Positions 33,395 through 46,929 of a DNA stretch of 64,000 nucleotides are shown here, one piece after another. The stretch spans positions 62,001 through 126,000 of the forward strand of contig JACVTC010000157.1 in NCBI GenBank assembly GCA_016946835.1. Reading direction: 5' to 3'. Within the stretch, counting starts at the first letter, position 1, and each line of letters starts with the position of its first letter. Made by a program: the position numbers and the translations under genes. Origin of the DNA: Neocallimastix lanati (nom. inval.) (Eukaryota > Neocallimastigomycota > Neocallimastigomycetes > Neocallimastigales > Neocallimastigaceae). Below the pieces are notes generated by a model that ran no database searches, was not told the DNA's origin, and worked only from the letters and a program-made list of their open reading frames with translations.

Positions 33395-33935
33395 GTTCTT
33401 TTTCCAAGGCTGTTTATGATTATCCATTTTATTATGATATCATTTGTGCTATCATCTAGAAAAACTTAAAAATCAATCAAAAATTGTTACTACCGATCAT
33501 CATGAAATAGTTGGACAAGTAGAATGTTGCAATTCATTCATTGAATAATATTTAAGATGTTATGCAAAAGCTTTCTTCCATGATGACTGGGTTCAATAGC
33601 TACATCTTGTTGAATTTGTTTATACTAATACTATTTATGAACCTACCAAGCAAATTCCATAGTTTATTAAATACTATTTTAATCCGTCAATTGATGATAT
33701 TTTCTTATTTAATTGTACAAATTCTAAATTTAAATATATTCAAAATGCAAGTGATATCCTTCCTTCAGTTAAATTTAAAGGAGTGCTTTTTAGTGCACGG
33801 GACTTATATTAAGGACAATTGGACAAGAAAAGAATAATAGCTCAAGAATTTAAAGAAAATCAAAAAGTTTGGATTAAATTTGATACTTCTGAAAATCGAA
33901 AACTTGCTCCAACCAAGTAGGTTCCATAAAAAGTT
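33395..33935 (+). pseudogene. Ty3/gypsy integrase core relic
   Basis: Across several frames the plus strand reads VTTDHHEIVGQVECCNSFIE (near 33490), CYAKAFFHDDWVQ-LHLVEF, NTIYEPTKQIP, FNPSIDDI and finally FKENQKVWIKFDTSENRKL (near 33850). This is the second half of a gypsy integrase, with the G-Q-V-E catalytic Glu region and the linker after it. Several stops, no flanking RT. It is unrelated in detail to A and B. Confidence 0.7.
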
Positions 33936-34109
33936 TTTGATATTTTATTTAATATTAATTATAACTGACATTTCAAAATCATATTTTCCATAACTTAATC
34001 AAATTTTCCATTTTTCTGTGTTAGAATAATATATATCCACTACAAAAATATTTAACAAAAAAAAAAAAAAAAGGAAAATATACATATATACTAATGATGA
34101 AATTGTTGA

Positions 34110-34172
34110 AATTGCTGAATATGTTTCAATACATTTGAAACTTTCTTTTTATACATTTCATATATTCTAAAA
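34110..34172 (-). repeat. Fragment of the 1.4-kb Copia-type LTR, inverted
   Basis: AATATGTTTCAATACATTTG and the following CATTTCATATATTCTAA are the reverse complement of the first ~50 bp of the LTR at 1372 and 2897, with a few changes. Confidence 0.6.
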
Positions 34173-35194
34173 ATAATTAATATTAAATATTTTAATAAAA
34201 GTAATATATTGTTATATATTGTTTTATATAATTTTTAATAATTAAGGACTAACTATAAAGTAAAAAAGATAAGAGTAAAAAATTAATATTAATAATATTC
34301 CTTTAAAATATTAGTTAGAGTTTATTTACTTATAATACCTACAAATTATTAATGAATTAAAATTATTAATTTAAACTTTAAATTAGATTAATTTTTTTTA
34401 TAGGAAATCGTCTAGAATTCGATTTTCCTTGGGAGAGTTGTGTCTCAAATATTATAATTGAAATTGAATAATAGATTTTAAATTATTTATTTTAATTCAT
34501 TTTTTCGTTTTATTTAAAATTATATTATTTTAATATATTTTATTTTTAAATTGTTTTACTTTTAAATTATTTCACTTTTAAATATGAAATTAATTTAATT
34601 AATTAAATCAAATACTAGGTTTAAGAAACTTTTATCCAATTTATAGAGATCAATCAAGATATAAAATTAAAAAATATTAATGTAAATTAATAAAATAACA
34701 TTTGACAATCTACATATCATCATCATAATGATTAATTTCATCACTTAATATAAATAAATACCTGACAAAATAATTATCACAAAAGATCACGTAATGAAAC
34801 AAATTAGTATAACGCAATTAAATATTTAATTTCTTCAAGAGTTAAATTAATTATTACGTTTATTAATAATAACTTCAAATTTTAATTTTTAAAATAATAA
34901 TTAATTTAAGTAATAATGCTAAAAAAAAAAAAAATAAAAATAAAAATTTTAGTTCTAATATTTTAATTTATTATAAAATAATTAAATGAATATCATGAAT
35001 AGAATAAATCAAAATAAAAATGATATTTATTAAAGTTAACATTGAAAATAAGATTACTTTTAATATAAAATTCAAATTTAAAAATTGATTTTTTAGTTTA
35101 GAAGAAATAAATGTATATTAAAAATAAAATAAAATAAAATAAAATAAAATAAAAAATAATAAAAAAATAAAAAAAAGTTAAAATATATAGATGG

Positions 35195-35235
<41 letters not shown>

Positions 35236-35348
35236 ATAATTTATTAATATGTCTAAAAATTAAATATTAAATAAGTAAATAAATATAAAAAAAAGGAAAA
35301 ACAAAAATGAAAATTAATCAAATTTTATATATTTTTTGATGAAAGTTT

Positions 35349-35383
<35 letters not shown>

Positions 35384-36802
35384 TAAAAATTTTACTAAAA
35401 ATTTTAAGATACGTTTATTAATAATATCTTCAAATTTTAATTTTTAAAATAATAACAATTAATTTAAATAATAGTGTTAAAAAAAAAAAATAAAATAAAA
35501 TAAAATAAAAGTATTAGTTTTAATATTTTATTAAAATAATATGTAGTTATTAAATGATTCTTTTCAATATTATTATTTTTTTCTATATTAATGAACCCAT
35601 ATAAAAAATTATAGAATAAGCTATATTTTAATTTTATTCATTATTAATATTATTAAATGAACATCATATCAATCATAACTCTCAAATATTTATATGAAAT
35701 TAAATTTTAATAACAAAATAATAAAAATATCTAAAAATATCTATAATGTAAACTCAAATATATGAAACATCAATAAACCATAATTTTAAAAAAAAAAAAA
35801 AAAAAAAAAAAGTGACAATCATTAATTACTAAAAGATGAAAAATATAAGATGGAATAATTCATTAAATATAATGATATGAAATTGATTATATTAATAATA
35901 ATAATAATATTGATAATAATAAAAAAAAATAATAATAATAATAATAATTAATATACTTTTTATTTTCATTTATTTATTAAAATTTTCATCTATTATTAGT
36001 TTATCTAATTATAATTGATAATTAATATTTTTCTACATTCATACAGAAACAAAAAATGAAATAATTAATAGTTTAATAGTTTTTATTATTATATATATAT
36101 ATAAAAGAAGAAATGGAGTAAAATGATAAAAAGTAATTCAATTTTACCTTTTTTTTAAAGACTCAAAGATGTTTTAAAAGATTTTTTTATTTTTTTTGAT
36201 ATATATATATCAAAGATTCCTCTTTTAATCAATCTAACTTAAATTCTGAATATTTTATTTCAGATTGTATGACTTTTTCTATTAGTTAATTTTTCTTTGT
36301 AGATATAAATTTAATATTTATTATTTCCAATATTTTTATAAATTAGAGAAAAGTTGAATCAAAGTCAAAATAGTATTTATACTTTTTTAATTTATGGATT
36401 GAGTTGAAATAATAAAGAAGATAAATTAAATCTATTTCAAAGTTTTATTAATTGGATTTTTAATTTTTAATATTATCGTTATTACGTATATATATATATA
36501 TATATTTTTTTTAGCTGCTAGAATTTGATTTACTATAACCATTACTTTGATAAAGAAATTCCTTGTTGGACTGTCATATTGAACATCAGCTTCGACGGTC
36601 CTGATGTAGCTTATAATCTTTATTTATTTTATTTATTCATATTAATATTTCTTTTAGATAATTTGGTAAAAATTTTATCTTTACAATAAAGATAATAAAA
36701 ATAAAAGAAAAAATATTATAATAAATGAAATTTCTATTCCTTCATCAAAGTTCTTTTTTAAAAATTATTCTATATATCCCTTTATTTTTATTTTTCAATT
36801 AT

Positions 36803-36985
36803 AAATAATAAATAATAAATAATAAATAATAAATAATTAAATAAGAGTATTTATTAATAAATAATTGAATAATAAATAATAAATAATAAATAATAAATAA
36901 TAAATAATAAATAATAAATAATTGAATAATAAATAATAAATAATAAATAATAAATAATAAATGCTAAATAATAAATACTAAATAA
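36803..36985 (+). repeat. AATAAAT minisatellite
   Basis: Tandem 7-bp units AATAAAT, interrupted by a few variants (ATTGAAT, ATGCTAA). Confidence 0.8.
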
Positions 36986-37462
36986 TAAATTATAAATAAT
37001 TATTGAAAATTAGAAAAAAAGAATAAAATAAAATAAGATAGTAAAAATCAAACAATATTAACATACTTATTTATTAAATTTAAAATTATATTATTAAAAA
37101 TTATATAATAATAAACTTTTTAGTTCATTTATATTTTTTTTACCAATTCAATATTATTATTGACTTTTCTTTATATAAATTTAATTTTTTTACTTTTTTT
37201 ATTTTTATTTTTAAGTTCTTTACTTTTCTAAACTTTAAAAAATAATTTTTATTAAAATATTATACATGTTTCCTTTATGTAAATCTATTTTTCCTTATTT
37301 TTTTTTTCTTTATATGTTTTATATTTAGTTAAAGACTAGTCATAAAAAATGCAGGTTCTAAAAATGTTTCATCAATGTCCGGCTTTATATAATATATATA
37401 TATATTTTTCTTTCTTTTTTTTTTTTTTTTTTTATTTTTAAATTAAAAAAAAATGAAATTGT

Positions 37463-37499
<37 letters not shown>

Positions 37500-38309
37500 A
37501 GCAAAGAAAATTCGATAAACTTTAATTATTAATAATTTGTAATAACATTCTCAATGCATACTTTTTTTAATTAATTTAATTGATAAAGTACGAAAGTTCA
37601 GGTTCGGTTCTTTTAAGGTTTATTCTTTATTTGGGGGATATAATTTATGTTTTATAAAAATAATTTTTATTTAAATTTTATTTATTTAGAAGAATTACAT
37701 TTACTTATCATTATTTAAAATGTAAAACTAACATTTATTCCTAAAATTAATATTTAATTTCATATTTTGATCTCAAGAATTACCGTAATCTACTATTTCT
37801 TATTCTTGGACAGAGTAATAAAACTATTTCTAAATATTTTTCTCTTTTATAATTATTTACTTATAATAAAGTTTTCCTATATTAAAGTATAAATATTAAT
37901 TTACTTTCATTAATGTTAAAATTAAATAATAAAAATATATAAATTAATTTCTAATAAGAAATACAATAAAAACTAGTTAATACATAAATTTATACTTTTA
38001 CACCATTTCTTAATTAACATAAATTTATTATTAATTAGAGTTTTTATTTCTATTTCATATCAAATTATTTAATTTTAATTTTATATTAATTATTTTTTTA
38101 TTTAAATATTTTGGGTCAAAATTTTTTGAATATAGAATATTCTTTTTTTCTAAAATTCTATTTACTTTGTTTTTTATTTTATTTTTTTTTTTTTTAAGAA
38201 AAGATCTGAATTGAATAAAAATTATTCACTATTAATGAAAGAAATATTTTTATAACCTACTTAAAAACTTTATTAAAGAATTATCTATATTTTGATTTTT
38301 ATTAGAAAA

Positions 38310-38377
38310 ATAGTTATTAGTTTTAGGGGACCTTCAATAGTAAATGGTTAGTTTTAGGGGACCTTCAATAGTAAATA
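38310..38377 (+). repeat. 31-bp tandem duplication
   Basis: The block GTTTTAGGGGACCTTCAATA plus TAGTAAAT... occurs twice in direct succession. It stands out by its GC content. Function unknown. Confidence 0.75.
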
Positions 38378-38679
38378 GTGATACTTATTATTAATATATT
38401 AACTTTTTAAAATTAAATAAGAGAAAAATATCAAAATATAACAATTTGAAGATTTAATTTATTATTATTTTTTTTAATAAAAGCATAGGATTATTATTAT
38501 TAATTAAAAGTACATTGGATACAATCAATAGAATATATAAAAATAATTAATTTATATCTTGAAAAAAAAATAATGCAACAGACAAGCATTATTAATAGGA
38601 ATAAATTATATTTAATTTTTTAAAAAGTATGAAATACTATGTACAATTGAAAATTAGAAATAATGAAATAACAAAAATA

Positions 38680-39150
38680 ATAATAATAATAATAATAAAT
38701 AAAAATAAATAATAATAAATAATAAATAATAAATAATAAATAATAATAAATAATAATAAATAATAAATAATAAATTATAAATAATAAATAATAAATAATA
38801 AATAATAAATAATAAATAATAAATAATAAATAATAAATAATAAATAATAAATAATAAATAATAAATAATAAATAATAAATAATAAATAATAAATAATAAA
38901 TAATTAAATAATAAATAATAAATAATTAAATAATAAATAATAAATAATAAATAATGGAATAATAAATAATAAATAATAAATAATAATTAATAAATAATAA
39001 ATAATAATTAATAAATAATAAATAATAATTAATAATTAATAATTAATAATAAATAATAATTAATAATTAATAATTAATAATAAATAATAAATAATAAATA
39101 ATAAATAATAAATAATAAATAATAATAAATAATAATAAATAATAATAAAA
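38680..39150 (+). repeat. AATAAAT/AAT minisatellite, about 470 bp
   Basis: Dozens of AATAAAT units, with AAT and AATTAAT variants at both sides. One of the longest simple repeats in the window, about 0.8 kb upstream of the four-helix membrane protein gene. Confidence 0.85.
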
Positions 39151-39482
39151 GAACTAGAATTTTATATATAATGATATCTATCTAGAACGGTTCTACAAAA
39201 ATTTAATATTATGGAATTAGTAGAACCATTCAAAAATTACATTAATATATATTGTTTGTAATATATAAAACTTTAATAATAATAAATATGTAGTAAACAA
39301 TAAATAATATAAAATTTTAATTATATTGTTTTAAATAGAATATTTAATTTAAATTCTATAACATTTAATTTAAATAATAATTTTAAGCCAATAATATCGA
39401 TAATATAATAATTTTTTTATATTATTATGATTTTACTCGTAAAATTAATTATATAATGTTAACTATTGATGATGAAAAACTT

Positions 39483-39622
39483 AAAACTTTTGGTAGTTAT
39501 TAAAATTACCAAATAAATCTTGTCACTATAGAATATTCTATTCTAACAATGTAAAACTCTTAATAGTTATTAAAATTACCAAATAAATCTTGTCATTATA
39601 GAATATTCTATTCTAACAATGT
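39483..39622 (+). repeat. Tandem duplication of about 70 bp
   Basis: The block containing TAGTTATTAAAATTACCAAA and TAGAATATTCTATTCTAACA occurs twice in succession with few differences. Confidence 0.75.
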
Positions 39623-39976
39623 TTAATAAAAAAAATCTATTTTTAATATGAAGGGTATTTTAAAAATTATACTTTTTTAAGTTTTAATAATATACTAATA
39701 CTATATTACTTTAATATTATTTAAAGGATTAAAAATTTACACCACATTATTTTAATATTAATAATTAGCCAATCATCTATTTAGAATGATTAATAGAAAA
39801 ATTCACTTCAAAAAAAAAAAAAATAAAAAACAAAAATTTTATTTTTTAAAAAAACGATTATATTAAAATAAAAAAAAATAATTATAATATTATAAAAAAT
39901 TCTAATTATAAAAAAAAAAAAACAATTATATATCATTAAAAGTTATTTAAAATTTTTAAAAATAAAAATAATATAA

Positions 39977-40661
39977 ATGGGTTCTCTTACTTCTAAATGT
40001 ATTTGTTGCTTATGTCTTTCAGAAGAAAAATCTGTAAAATTTAGTACATATGCTGTGCTTACTTATACATTATTAGTATTATTAATTTCTAGCTTTGCTA
40101 GGGATTATTATGTAATAATATATAACGTTTTTCTTTTAGCTTTTCTCGTAAAATTGTTAATTGATTTAAATAAAGTAAGTAATATATTTAAATAAATAAA
40201 ATATATAATTTATAAAACAAGAAAATTTTTATTTTAAAAAAGTAATAAAATATTAATATAATATTTATAATTGATATAAAAATTAAAAACATTTACAGAA
40301 AGAAAAAAGCAGTTTTAAAAACTATTCAGGAATTATTCTAATGTTCTTCACTTTAATATGTGTTTATGGTATCATCAACATAATATATACTTTAGGTATG
40401 TTTTCTAGCTTAAAAAAAGAAATCGGCGTAGAATTATTGCTAGTAATAATGGGATATGGAAAAAACAATAATGAAGAATTAGATAGCGAAGAAAAAAAAG
40501 AAATTGTTAAAATATATAAAATTTTAAGTATCTTATTCCTTGTAGGTTATATTATTTATGCCATATTAATGGGAAATTACTTTTACACTACATATAAATA
40601 CATTAAGAATTTGAAAGAACAAAAGGAATATAATAGAAAACTTGAAGCCGGTAATCAATAA
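39977..40661 (+). CDS. Four-helix membrane protein with acylation motif, two exons
   Basis: Not recognised as a named family. Exon 1 is 39977-40174 and exon 2 is 40299-40661, about 186 residues. The 124-bp intron has GTAAGT at its start and TTTACAG at its end, and joining keeps the frame. Without splicing the frame stops at 40195. The N-terminus MGSLTSK fits an N-myristoylation site (Gly2, Ser6), and CICCLC just after it could be palmitoylated. Four hydrophobic segments follow: two in exon 1 (about 27-38 and 46-62) and two in exon 2, separated by a charged Glu/Lys-rich stretch. The C-terminal tail is charged. This suggests a small tetraspan membrane protein with a lipid-anchored N-terminus. 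It is the only likely host protein gene here. Confidence 0.72.
40175..40298 (+). other. Spliceosomal intron of the membrane protein gene
   Basis: GTAAGTAATATA at the 5' end and ACATTTACAG at the 3' end; AT-rich, 124 bp. It lies between codons (phase 0). Confidence 0.75.
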
Positions 40662-42129
40662 GAATACTAATCTCAACCTATTCTATTAAAACAATATTTA
40701 ATAAAACTATTTTTAAATTATAAATAACATTATTGGATAATAAAGTATTATCTATTAATATTTGCTAAACTAAAAGCTATCAAAAAAATAATCTATTAAT
40801 CAAAATAAGAAAAAAGAAAAAAGTTTTTTTTTAATTTTTTCTTTTTTTGCTTAATAGTATTTAATTATTTGCATTATGTATTTAAATTAAATAAAGTTAA
40901 TTAAAATAAGTTATAGATAAAAATATTAATAAAAAAAATAAAAATAAAAATAAAAAAATAAAAAAAAAAAAAAAAATTTTGGAATTCATATAATTTAATA
41001 AAATTAAGTAAAATAAAAAAAAATAAATAAATACTAAAAAATATTTTTATCATTACTTATTATTATATTGTAATTATAGTATTAAAAATTTTGATATTTA
41101 TTTATTATAAAACTTTTATTGATATTTCAATAATTGATATTTCGTTATATATAAATATATTTTTTTTTTTTAATTTTTTATTTTTTATTTTTAATTAATT
41201 TTTTTTAATTATAAATTCTTATGTTTTAATTCCGTATATTTACTATAAATTATTAATTAAATTATAAATATTAAATTTATATCTCTTCTGTCAATAATAA
41301 AATTTGAAATAATTTCTTATTCATATATTAATCAATATTCATATATATATTATTAATTATAATATTAAATATATTAAATTAAATAGTTAATTTCTTCTAA
41401 ATATATAAAAGAATATTATTATTATATATAACTTAAATATTCATATTTATTTTAAAGTTTATATTAAAAATACACAATTCTTCTATATATTATTATATAA
41501 TGAAATAGTTTTAGTTATTTTAATTATAATTAATAATATATATAATTGATATTATTTATTATTTTCATATTTATTTTATATTCATCACATTCGTATTATA
41601 TGAATGTGATGTATTTCAACATAATTTATTTATAATCAACATAAATATTTGTACAATGTGTATAATATAGGTAATACGCCACAATTTTCAACGTATATTT
41701 TTATTTATTGTATTTTAGCATTAAAAAAATAAAATAAAAACTAAAAAAATAATAAATAAAAGAATAAATAAGTTTTCTGTTAAGAGTTTTATTTTATTTT
41801 TATTTATTTTCATTTTATTTTATTATTATATTTTACTATTAAATATTTTAATTATAAAACCTTTCCATTTTATTTTATTTAAATGAAATAAATAAAATTT
41901 TATATTTTATTATTAAATTAAATAATAAAATAAAATTTATTTAAAAAAATAATATTAAATATTTATTATTAATAAAATTTAAATATTGATATTAATATTA
42001 ATAAAATAAAATGACATTGATATTAATAAAATTTATTGATATTGATATTAATATAATTTAAACTATATATATTCTAGTTAATTATTATTTATAAATTTAG
42101 AGCTTGTTTAATTCTAATAAACATTTATA
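40662..42129. other. AT-rich spacer
   Basis: No gene seen. An inverted repeat, CATCACATTC and GAATGTGATG with a 9-nt loop, lies near 41584-41612. It could be the end of the neighbouring MULE, but no partner copy was found. Confidence 0.55.
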
Positions 42130-42149
42130 CCATAAATCAATGATATCAT

Positions 42150-43523
42150 TTTTATCACATTTTTTATCAATTAATTCGGATTCCTTTTTTTTTTGTATTT
42201 TTTAATTAAATCATTGATTATATCAGTTTTTGTTAATATTCTTCTTCTTTTTTTTTTTTTTCTAAACTCCTTCAATTTTCCTTTTATAATTATTGCAAGA
42301 TAAAAAATTCTTCTCTTTTTAAATGATAAATCAATTCATAGGAAGAAGGTTTTTTGTAAAATAATTTTTTTAAGTAATTGTTAAAAGATTCTGAAGCATT
42401 ATTTGTTATGTGGTTTATATCGTTATAATAATTCCAATATTGAATATCATATTTATATAAATAAGTCTTATTAAAATATTCCAAAAAAATTTAAAAAATG
42501 GAAATAATTATATATTTGACATATAATTTTAATATAATTATAAATATAAAATATATATTCAGGATTTATAAAATGAAAATTTATAATGGCTTTATAAAAC
42601 AAATAAATTTTATGATTATTTTCAACTTCATTATAAAATAATTTATTTTTTTTTGAACTTCTAATGATCTTTTATAATGCCATACACAATATTTAATAGT
42701 AATATTAGGAAATATTTTAATGGTAGCATTGGATATTCCTTTTTCAAAATCAAAATGCAAAATTTTTGGTGTAACCATAATATTATTATTATATTGACTT
42801 GCATTCTTTTTTAATTCTTCAATTAACAATTCATAGGTTGCTTGTTCTTTATTATTTAATATAGATAGTGATGTAGTGTAAAAACTATTTATTTCTGGAG
42901 CATATACTTTTGTTATAAACACTTGATAACCAAATATTGGTGAAATATAAAATGTACCATCAACAAACATATTTTCGTTGTATTTAATAAACAATTCTGT
43001 TTGGAATGGTGATTGAAAAATTATAATATTAGAATTTTTGAATATCGTAAAATTTTCATCTCTTTCGTTTATATAATATTAAGATTCATCTGGAATTTCA
43101 TTAAATTTTGATATATCAGGAAGTAGTTGTTTTTTTATATATCTTGATATTTGGGATTTAATTGAATTATATTCAGAGCATATCAATCTAATTTCTTCAG
43201 ATATTTCATTCTATATATGTTTTGGATTTATATCAAATGGGATTGAGGTTTTTCTAATTTCATTTTTTATTTTATGTTTTACTATTATTAAAGATACATC
43301 ATATTCTTTTCCTGGATGAGTATGTTTATTTTCATATTTTATTACTTTATTATTATCATTTAGAATAATTTTAAGATTTAAATTTTTTAACTGTTTAATA
43401 TTCAGTACATATGAATACTTTTGTATTATTCGTTATATACCATAAATTAAATTTATAATTTCTGTTTATAATGATTTTGTTTTTTTCTTTACTTGTTTCA
43501 CTTATTTCTAATTGATCATCCAT
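42150..43523 (-). pseudogene. Mutator-like (MULE) transposase, decayed
   Basis: Starts at the ATG 43523. The N-terminal part reads FNLWYITNNTKVFICTEY followed by a stop, like a FLYWCH-type zinc-binding domain. The middle carries ISEEIRLICSEYNSIKSQIS. Then come the MULE core motifs: MFVDGTF (first catalytic Asp, near 42980), a HFDFEKGISNA segment (second Asp region, near 42755) and CVWHYKRSL (near 42680). The 3' part (42484-42290) has NHITNNASESFNNYLKKLF, typical of the end of the MULE domain. It continues to KKKKRRILTKTDI near 42200. Stops and shifts occur at about 43390, 43080 and 42580. Typical of MULEs in AT-rich fungi. Confidence 0.78.
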
Positions 43524-44764
43524 TTATTATAAATATTTTAAATTTAAAGTATTATTTTTTATTTTTTTAATTTTTTTTTTTGTTTTAATTGATTTATTCA
43601 GGGGGTATCAATAATTAATTTATTCTTAATATGTTGTATAATAATACTCTTATTATATATAACTTAAATATTCTTATTTATCTTTAAATTTATATTAAAA
43701 AATACATAATTCTTCAATATATTTTAATGTAATAAAAAAATTATAATTAATTATAATTAAAACATATAAATAATAATATATTAAATTTTATTTGTACAAG
43801 TATTATATAAAATCTTAAACCTTTATAAAAATATTTTAATGTTTAATAAATATTAAAAAATATTTTTTTAATATTTATAAATAATCAGGTAAAAAAAAAA
43901 ATTATTTAATATATAGTTATTTATATTATTGTTTAATATTTATTTAATTTATTTATTAATAATCTGGTAAATAACACAAGTGTTAAATAAATAGTTAAAC
44001 AAAAATTTAAAGTACAGATAAAATTACATGTTTTTATATTTAATTGTGGCTTGTTCTAAATACATATTAATTTATATTTAATTTTTAATTACAATAAATT
44101 TAATATAATTTAATTTAAGATTTTATTAAACTTAAGCTAGACTATAACTTTATATTAATAAAGTTAACATGCATTAACAATATAAAAATCCTTTTTAAAA
44201 TTATTTCATTGTTTAATACTTAAATATTTAAAAATTTTATCTTTCAATTAATTAATAATTAATATTTATTATTATTAATATATATTATTATTATTATTAT
44301 TATTATAATCATTATATTTATTTATTATAGATTCCATGAAAAAATAAATAATTTTAAAATTATTTTTTCTATTTAATATTTATTACAATAATAATATGCA
44401 TGAAACTATTGATCATCAAATATTAAGTTCAATTATCCAATTAACAAAATTTAATTTATTTTTAGGAATTTTCACATTAATTCAAAAATATTAAAAAATG
44501 AAAAAATTTGAAATGAAAATATAAGCAATAAAAATAATAGAAATAGTATAAGAAAACAAAATGGACAAGTACAATAATAATTGAAATAATGACATTAATA
44601 AAAATGATAATAGTACCAATAATGACAAAGGTAATAATAAAAACAAACATATTAATTAATATTTTTATAACGAAATTGATAATGAAAATAACATTAATAA
44701 AAATTAAAAAACATTAATGATGTTAATAATGTAAACATTAAAATATATTAAATTAATATCAATA
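43524..44764. other. AT-rich spacer with Asn-codon relic
   Basis: No intact gene. Near 44560-44720 the plus strand has a broken Asn-rich (AAT)-type coding relic (NNDINKNDNSTNNDKGNN...), like the linkers of elements A and B. Confidence 0.45.
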
Positions 44765-46205
44765 TTAATAAAAACAAAAGTTACTGCATAAATATAAATA
44801 ATAATATTTACAATAATAGTAATAATAATATTGACAATCCATTTTTAGGAGATTAAACAAAGGCTTGGAGATCATAGTAAAATCTTTTATAAATTTTCTA
44901 ATAATCAATAATGACGCCCAAAAAGATTTAAGTTGAGTGACTGTCCTTGGAGGTGTCCAGTTCACTATTACTTTAACTTTCTCTGGAATTGGGTGAAAGA
45001 CCATGAAAAGATAGATGGAGGCCTAAAACGGTAACTTCTGTATTAAAAAATTCACATTTTTCTAAATTATTTTTATATTTTTCCTTGTAATATAGTTTAT
45101 ACTTTAGAGAGATGTTCCAAGTAATTCCAATGAATTGGAAAAAATTAATATATCGTTAATATAGATGAACAAGCAAACCCCTTTTTACGTCAAAAAAATG
45201 TTCAATTCATTTCTCTCTGGGAAGTTTACTTTGAAATTAAAGTTTCTAAATCCGGTAGTAAAAGCTGTCTTGTCTCGATCTTATACAGCCATAGGAATCT
45301 GGTGGTAGCCCGAAAAAAAAAATCAATAGTAAATAAAATTTTAGCGTTTCCAATAAAGATCAAAATATCATCAATTAGAGGTAATGCGAAAAATCTTTGA
45401 TTGTTATGTTATTTAATTTACAATAATCAACACATAACCTCCAATCTTCATTTTTCTTCAATTCCTAATCAACCGGTGAGGATCAAGGTGAGTAGGATGG
45501 TTCAATTAAATTATTATTTATTAAAGTTATTAATTGTTTTCTTTAAAGCTTTTATTTGCACCTTAGATAATCTATTTGCACATTGTTTAATTGGTTTGGC
45601 TCCTTCTACTAATTCAATCCTCTGAGGACAGCCGTCTTTAACGCATGCACATCTGCATAAGTAATAAAAAGATTTTTTACCTTTATTTTATCTTCATTAT
45701 TTAATTAACAAATAACATTCTCAATAATATTATTTCTCTTTTCTTTATTATCAATAGGAGTCAAATCTTCTTTTTGAATAGTTATGGTAAGTAGTAAGGA
45801 TTCATTGTTTTATTCTTCTTCTAGGGGAGTGGTGGCTTTGTTAAGGTCTAAAACACAAATAAGGTCAGCAAGTTTATGATGATTAAAATCATTATTTAAA
45901 TAGTACATTGTATCACCTACCAGGTTAATATTGAACCTATTCTTTTTTAATGAGATTATATCAATTAGAATATCGAATATATCATCCATCTCTTTAACTC
46001 AGAAATGGTCTTTAAATATGTGGTCTCCAATGGTAATTTCTAGTTAGTAGATCTCTGAGTCAATTGAAGAATTTGAATAAGCTTGAAAAAATTATTTCTT
46101 CAATTTTACTAATAGTTGGTTTATTTATATTATATTTCTTAAGTGCGAATCTTGTGATAGCATTCACACTAGCACAAGTATGATAAGAAAAAGGAATCCA
46201 TCCAG
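44765..46205 (-). pseudogene. pol: A/B-like gypsy protease-RT relic
   Basis: On the minus strand, from high to low coordinates, broken frames read as follows. First is a protease start with CASVNAITRFALKKYNINKP (near 46180-46120). Next is DDIFDILIDI with SLKKNRFNINLV (near 45990). Then comes RIELVEGAKPIKQ (near 45600) and the RT motif WRLCVDYCKLN (near 45440). The RT thumb PIPEKVKVIVNWTPPRTVTQ (near 44990) is last. The order and wording match elements A and B. Many stops; RNase H and integrase are missing. It abuts the family F relic at about 46206. Confidence 0.78.
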
Positions 46206-46882
46206 CTTTCATAATCATAAGTTTTATCAAAGCTTCTTAAGTAACATTTCTACTATGGCATTATTCTTCTCTACTTGACTTAATGTTTGGTTGTGGCTTG
46301 TTACAGCTGGTTAATTTCAATTCCAATGAATTTTAAAAGTTCCTCCAAAAACTTTACACTACCACGATCAGTTGTTATTACTTTTGGGAATTCGTACAAT
46401 CTAAATATATTCTCTAGGAACACTTTAGCTGTCTCGATTGCATTAGGCACATGTTTAAATCCAATTAGGTGAATCATTTTTGTTAGTCTGTAACAGTAGA
46501 AATTACGAGTAACTAAGTCTGCTGTTTTATCAATTCCTATGAATTCTGTGTATTCTGAGTAGGGGTTTAATTCTATTGTTGTTTTTCTAAATAACCTAAG
46601 TACGTATACCTGTTCTGAGTATTCTTTTCTTACCAGAAGACCATCTACTTCCAGCAAATTCTTCTTGTTGTAGCTGTTTCTTTTTCTATCAGCTAAGTCC
46701 TTAATTATTTCATGAGCTATCTTATCTTGTCGGTAGGCCTGTTTGATAACTTCTAAGAAGTTGGTGGCTAGAGCTAAATAGTTGGTTTCCTTATTAACTT
46801 CATTGAGTCCTACCATCTTTTCTGTCTTTAGAGGCTCCTTTTTCAAAGTTTTACTCTCTATTTTTAGAGGCTCCTTTTTCAA
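46206..46882 (-). pseudogene. pol: Family F integrase relic
   Basis: The ORF 46882-46301 starts with two PLK repeats (KKEPLK), then a degraded zinc-finger region without the His/Cys pairs. It continues with YTEFIGIDKTADLVT (first Asp region) and VITTDRGSVKF (second Asp). After a frameshift the minus strand reads SHNQTLSQVEKNNAIVEMLL, the region of the catalytic Glu. It is followed directly by the A-like relic, so the 3' part is lost. Confidence 0.72.
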
Positions 46883-46929
46883 ATTTTTACTTTCTGTCTT
46901 CTCAGTTTCAGCACTTGAGAGGGCATCAT

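Larger units (their letters stand above)
34180..39976. other. Gene-free simple-sequence region
   Basis: Almost 6 kb without a supportable gene. It holds A/T homopolymers (35194-35230, 35789-35811, 37469-37497) and a TTTA array near 35350-35385. AATAAAT minisatellites (listed separately) and two short tandem duplications lie in it. A hairpin near 36574-36606 has arms ACATCAG/CTGATGT. No transposon domain was recognised. Confidence 0.6.

Noticed and set aside
33562-33837. Leu/Ile-rich 91-aa ORF that could look like a membrane protein
   Set aside because: Another frame here reads as gypsy integrase (NTIYEPTKQIP, FNPSIDDI), so it is a frame shadow.
42290-42994. Two separate host genes
   Set aside because: The two ORFs and the sequence between and upstream form one decayed MULE transposase.
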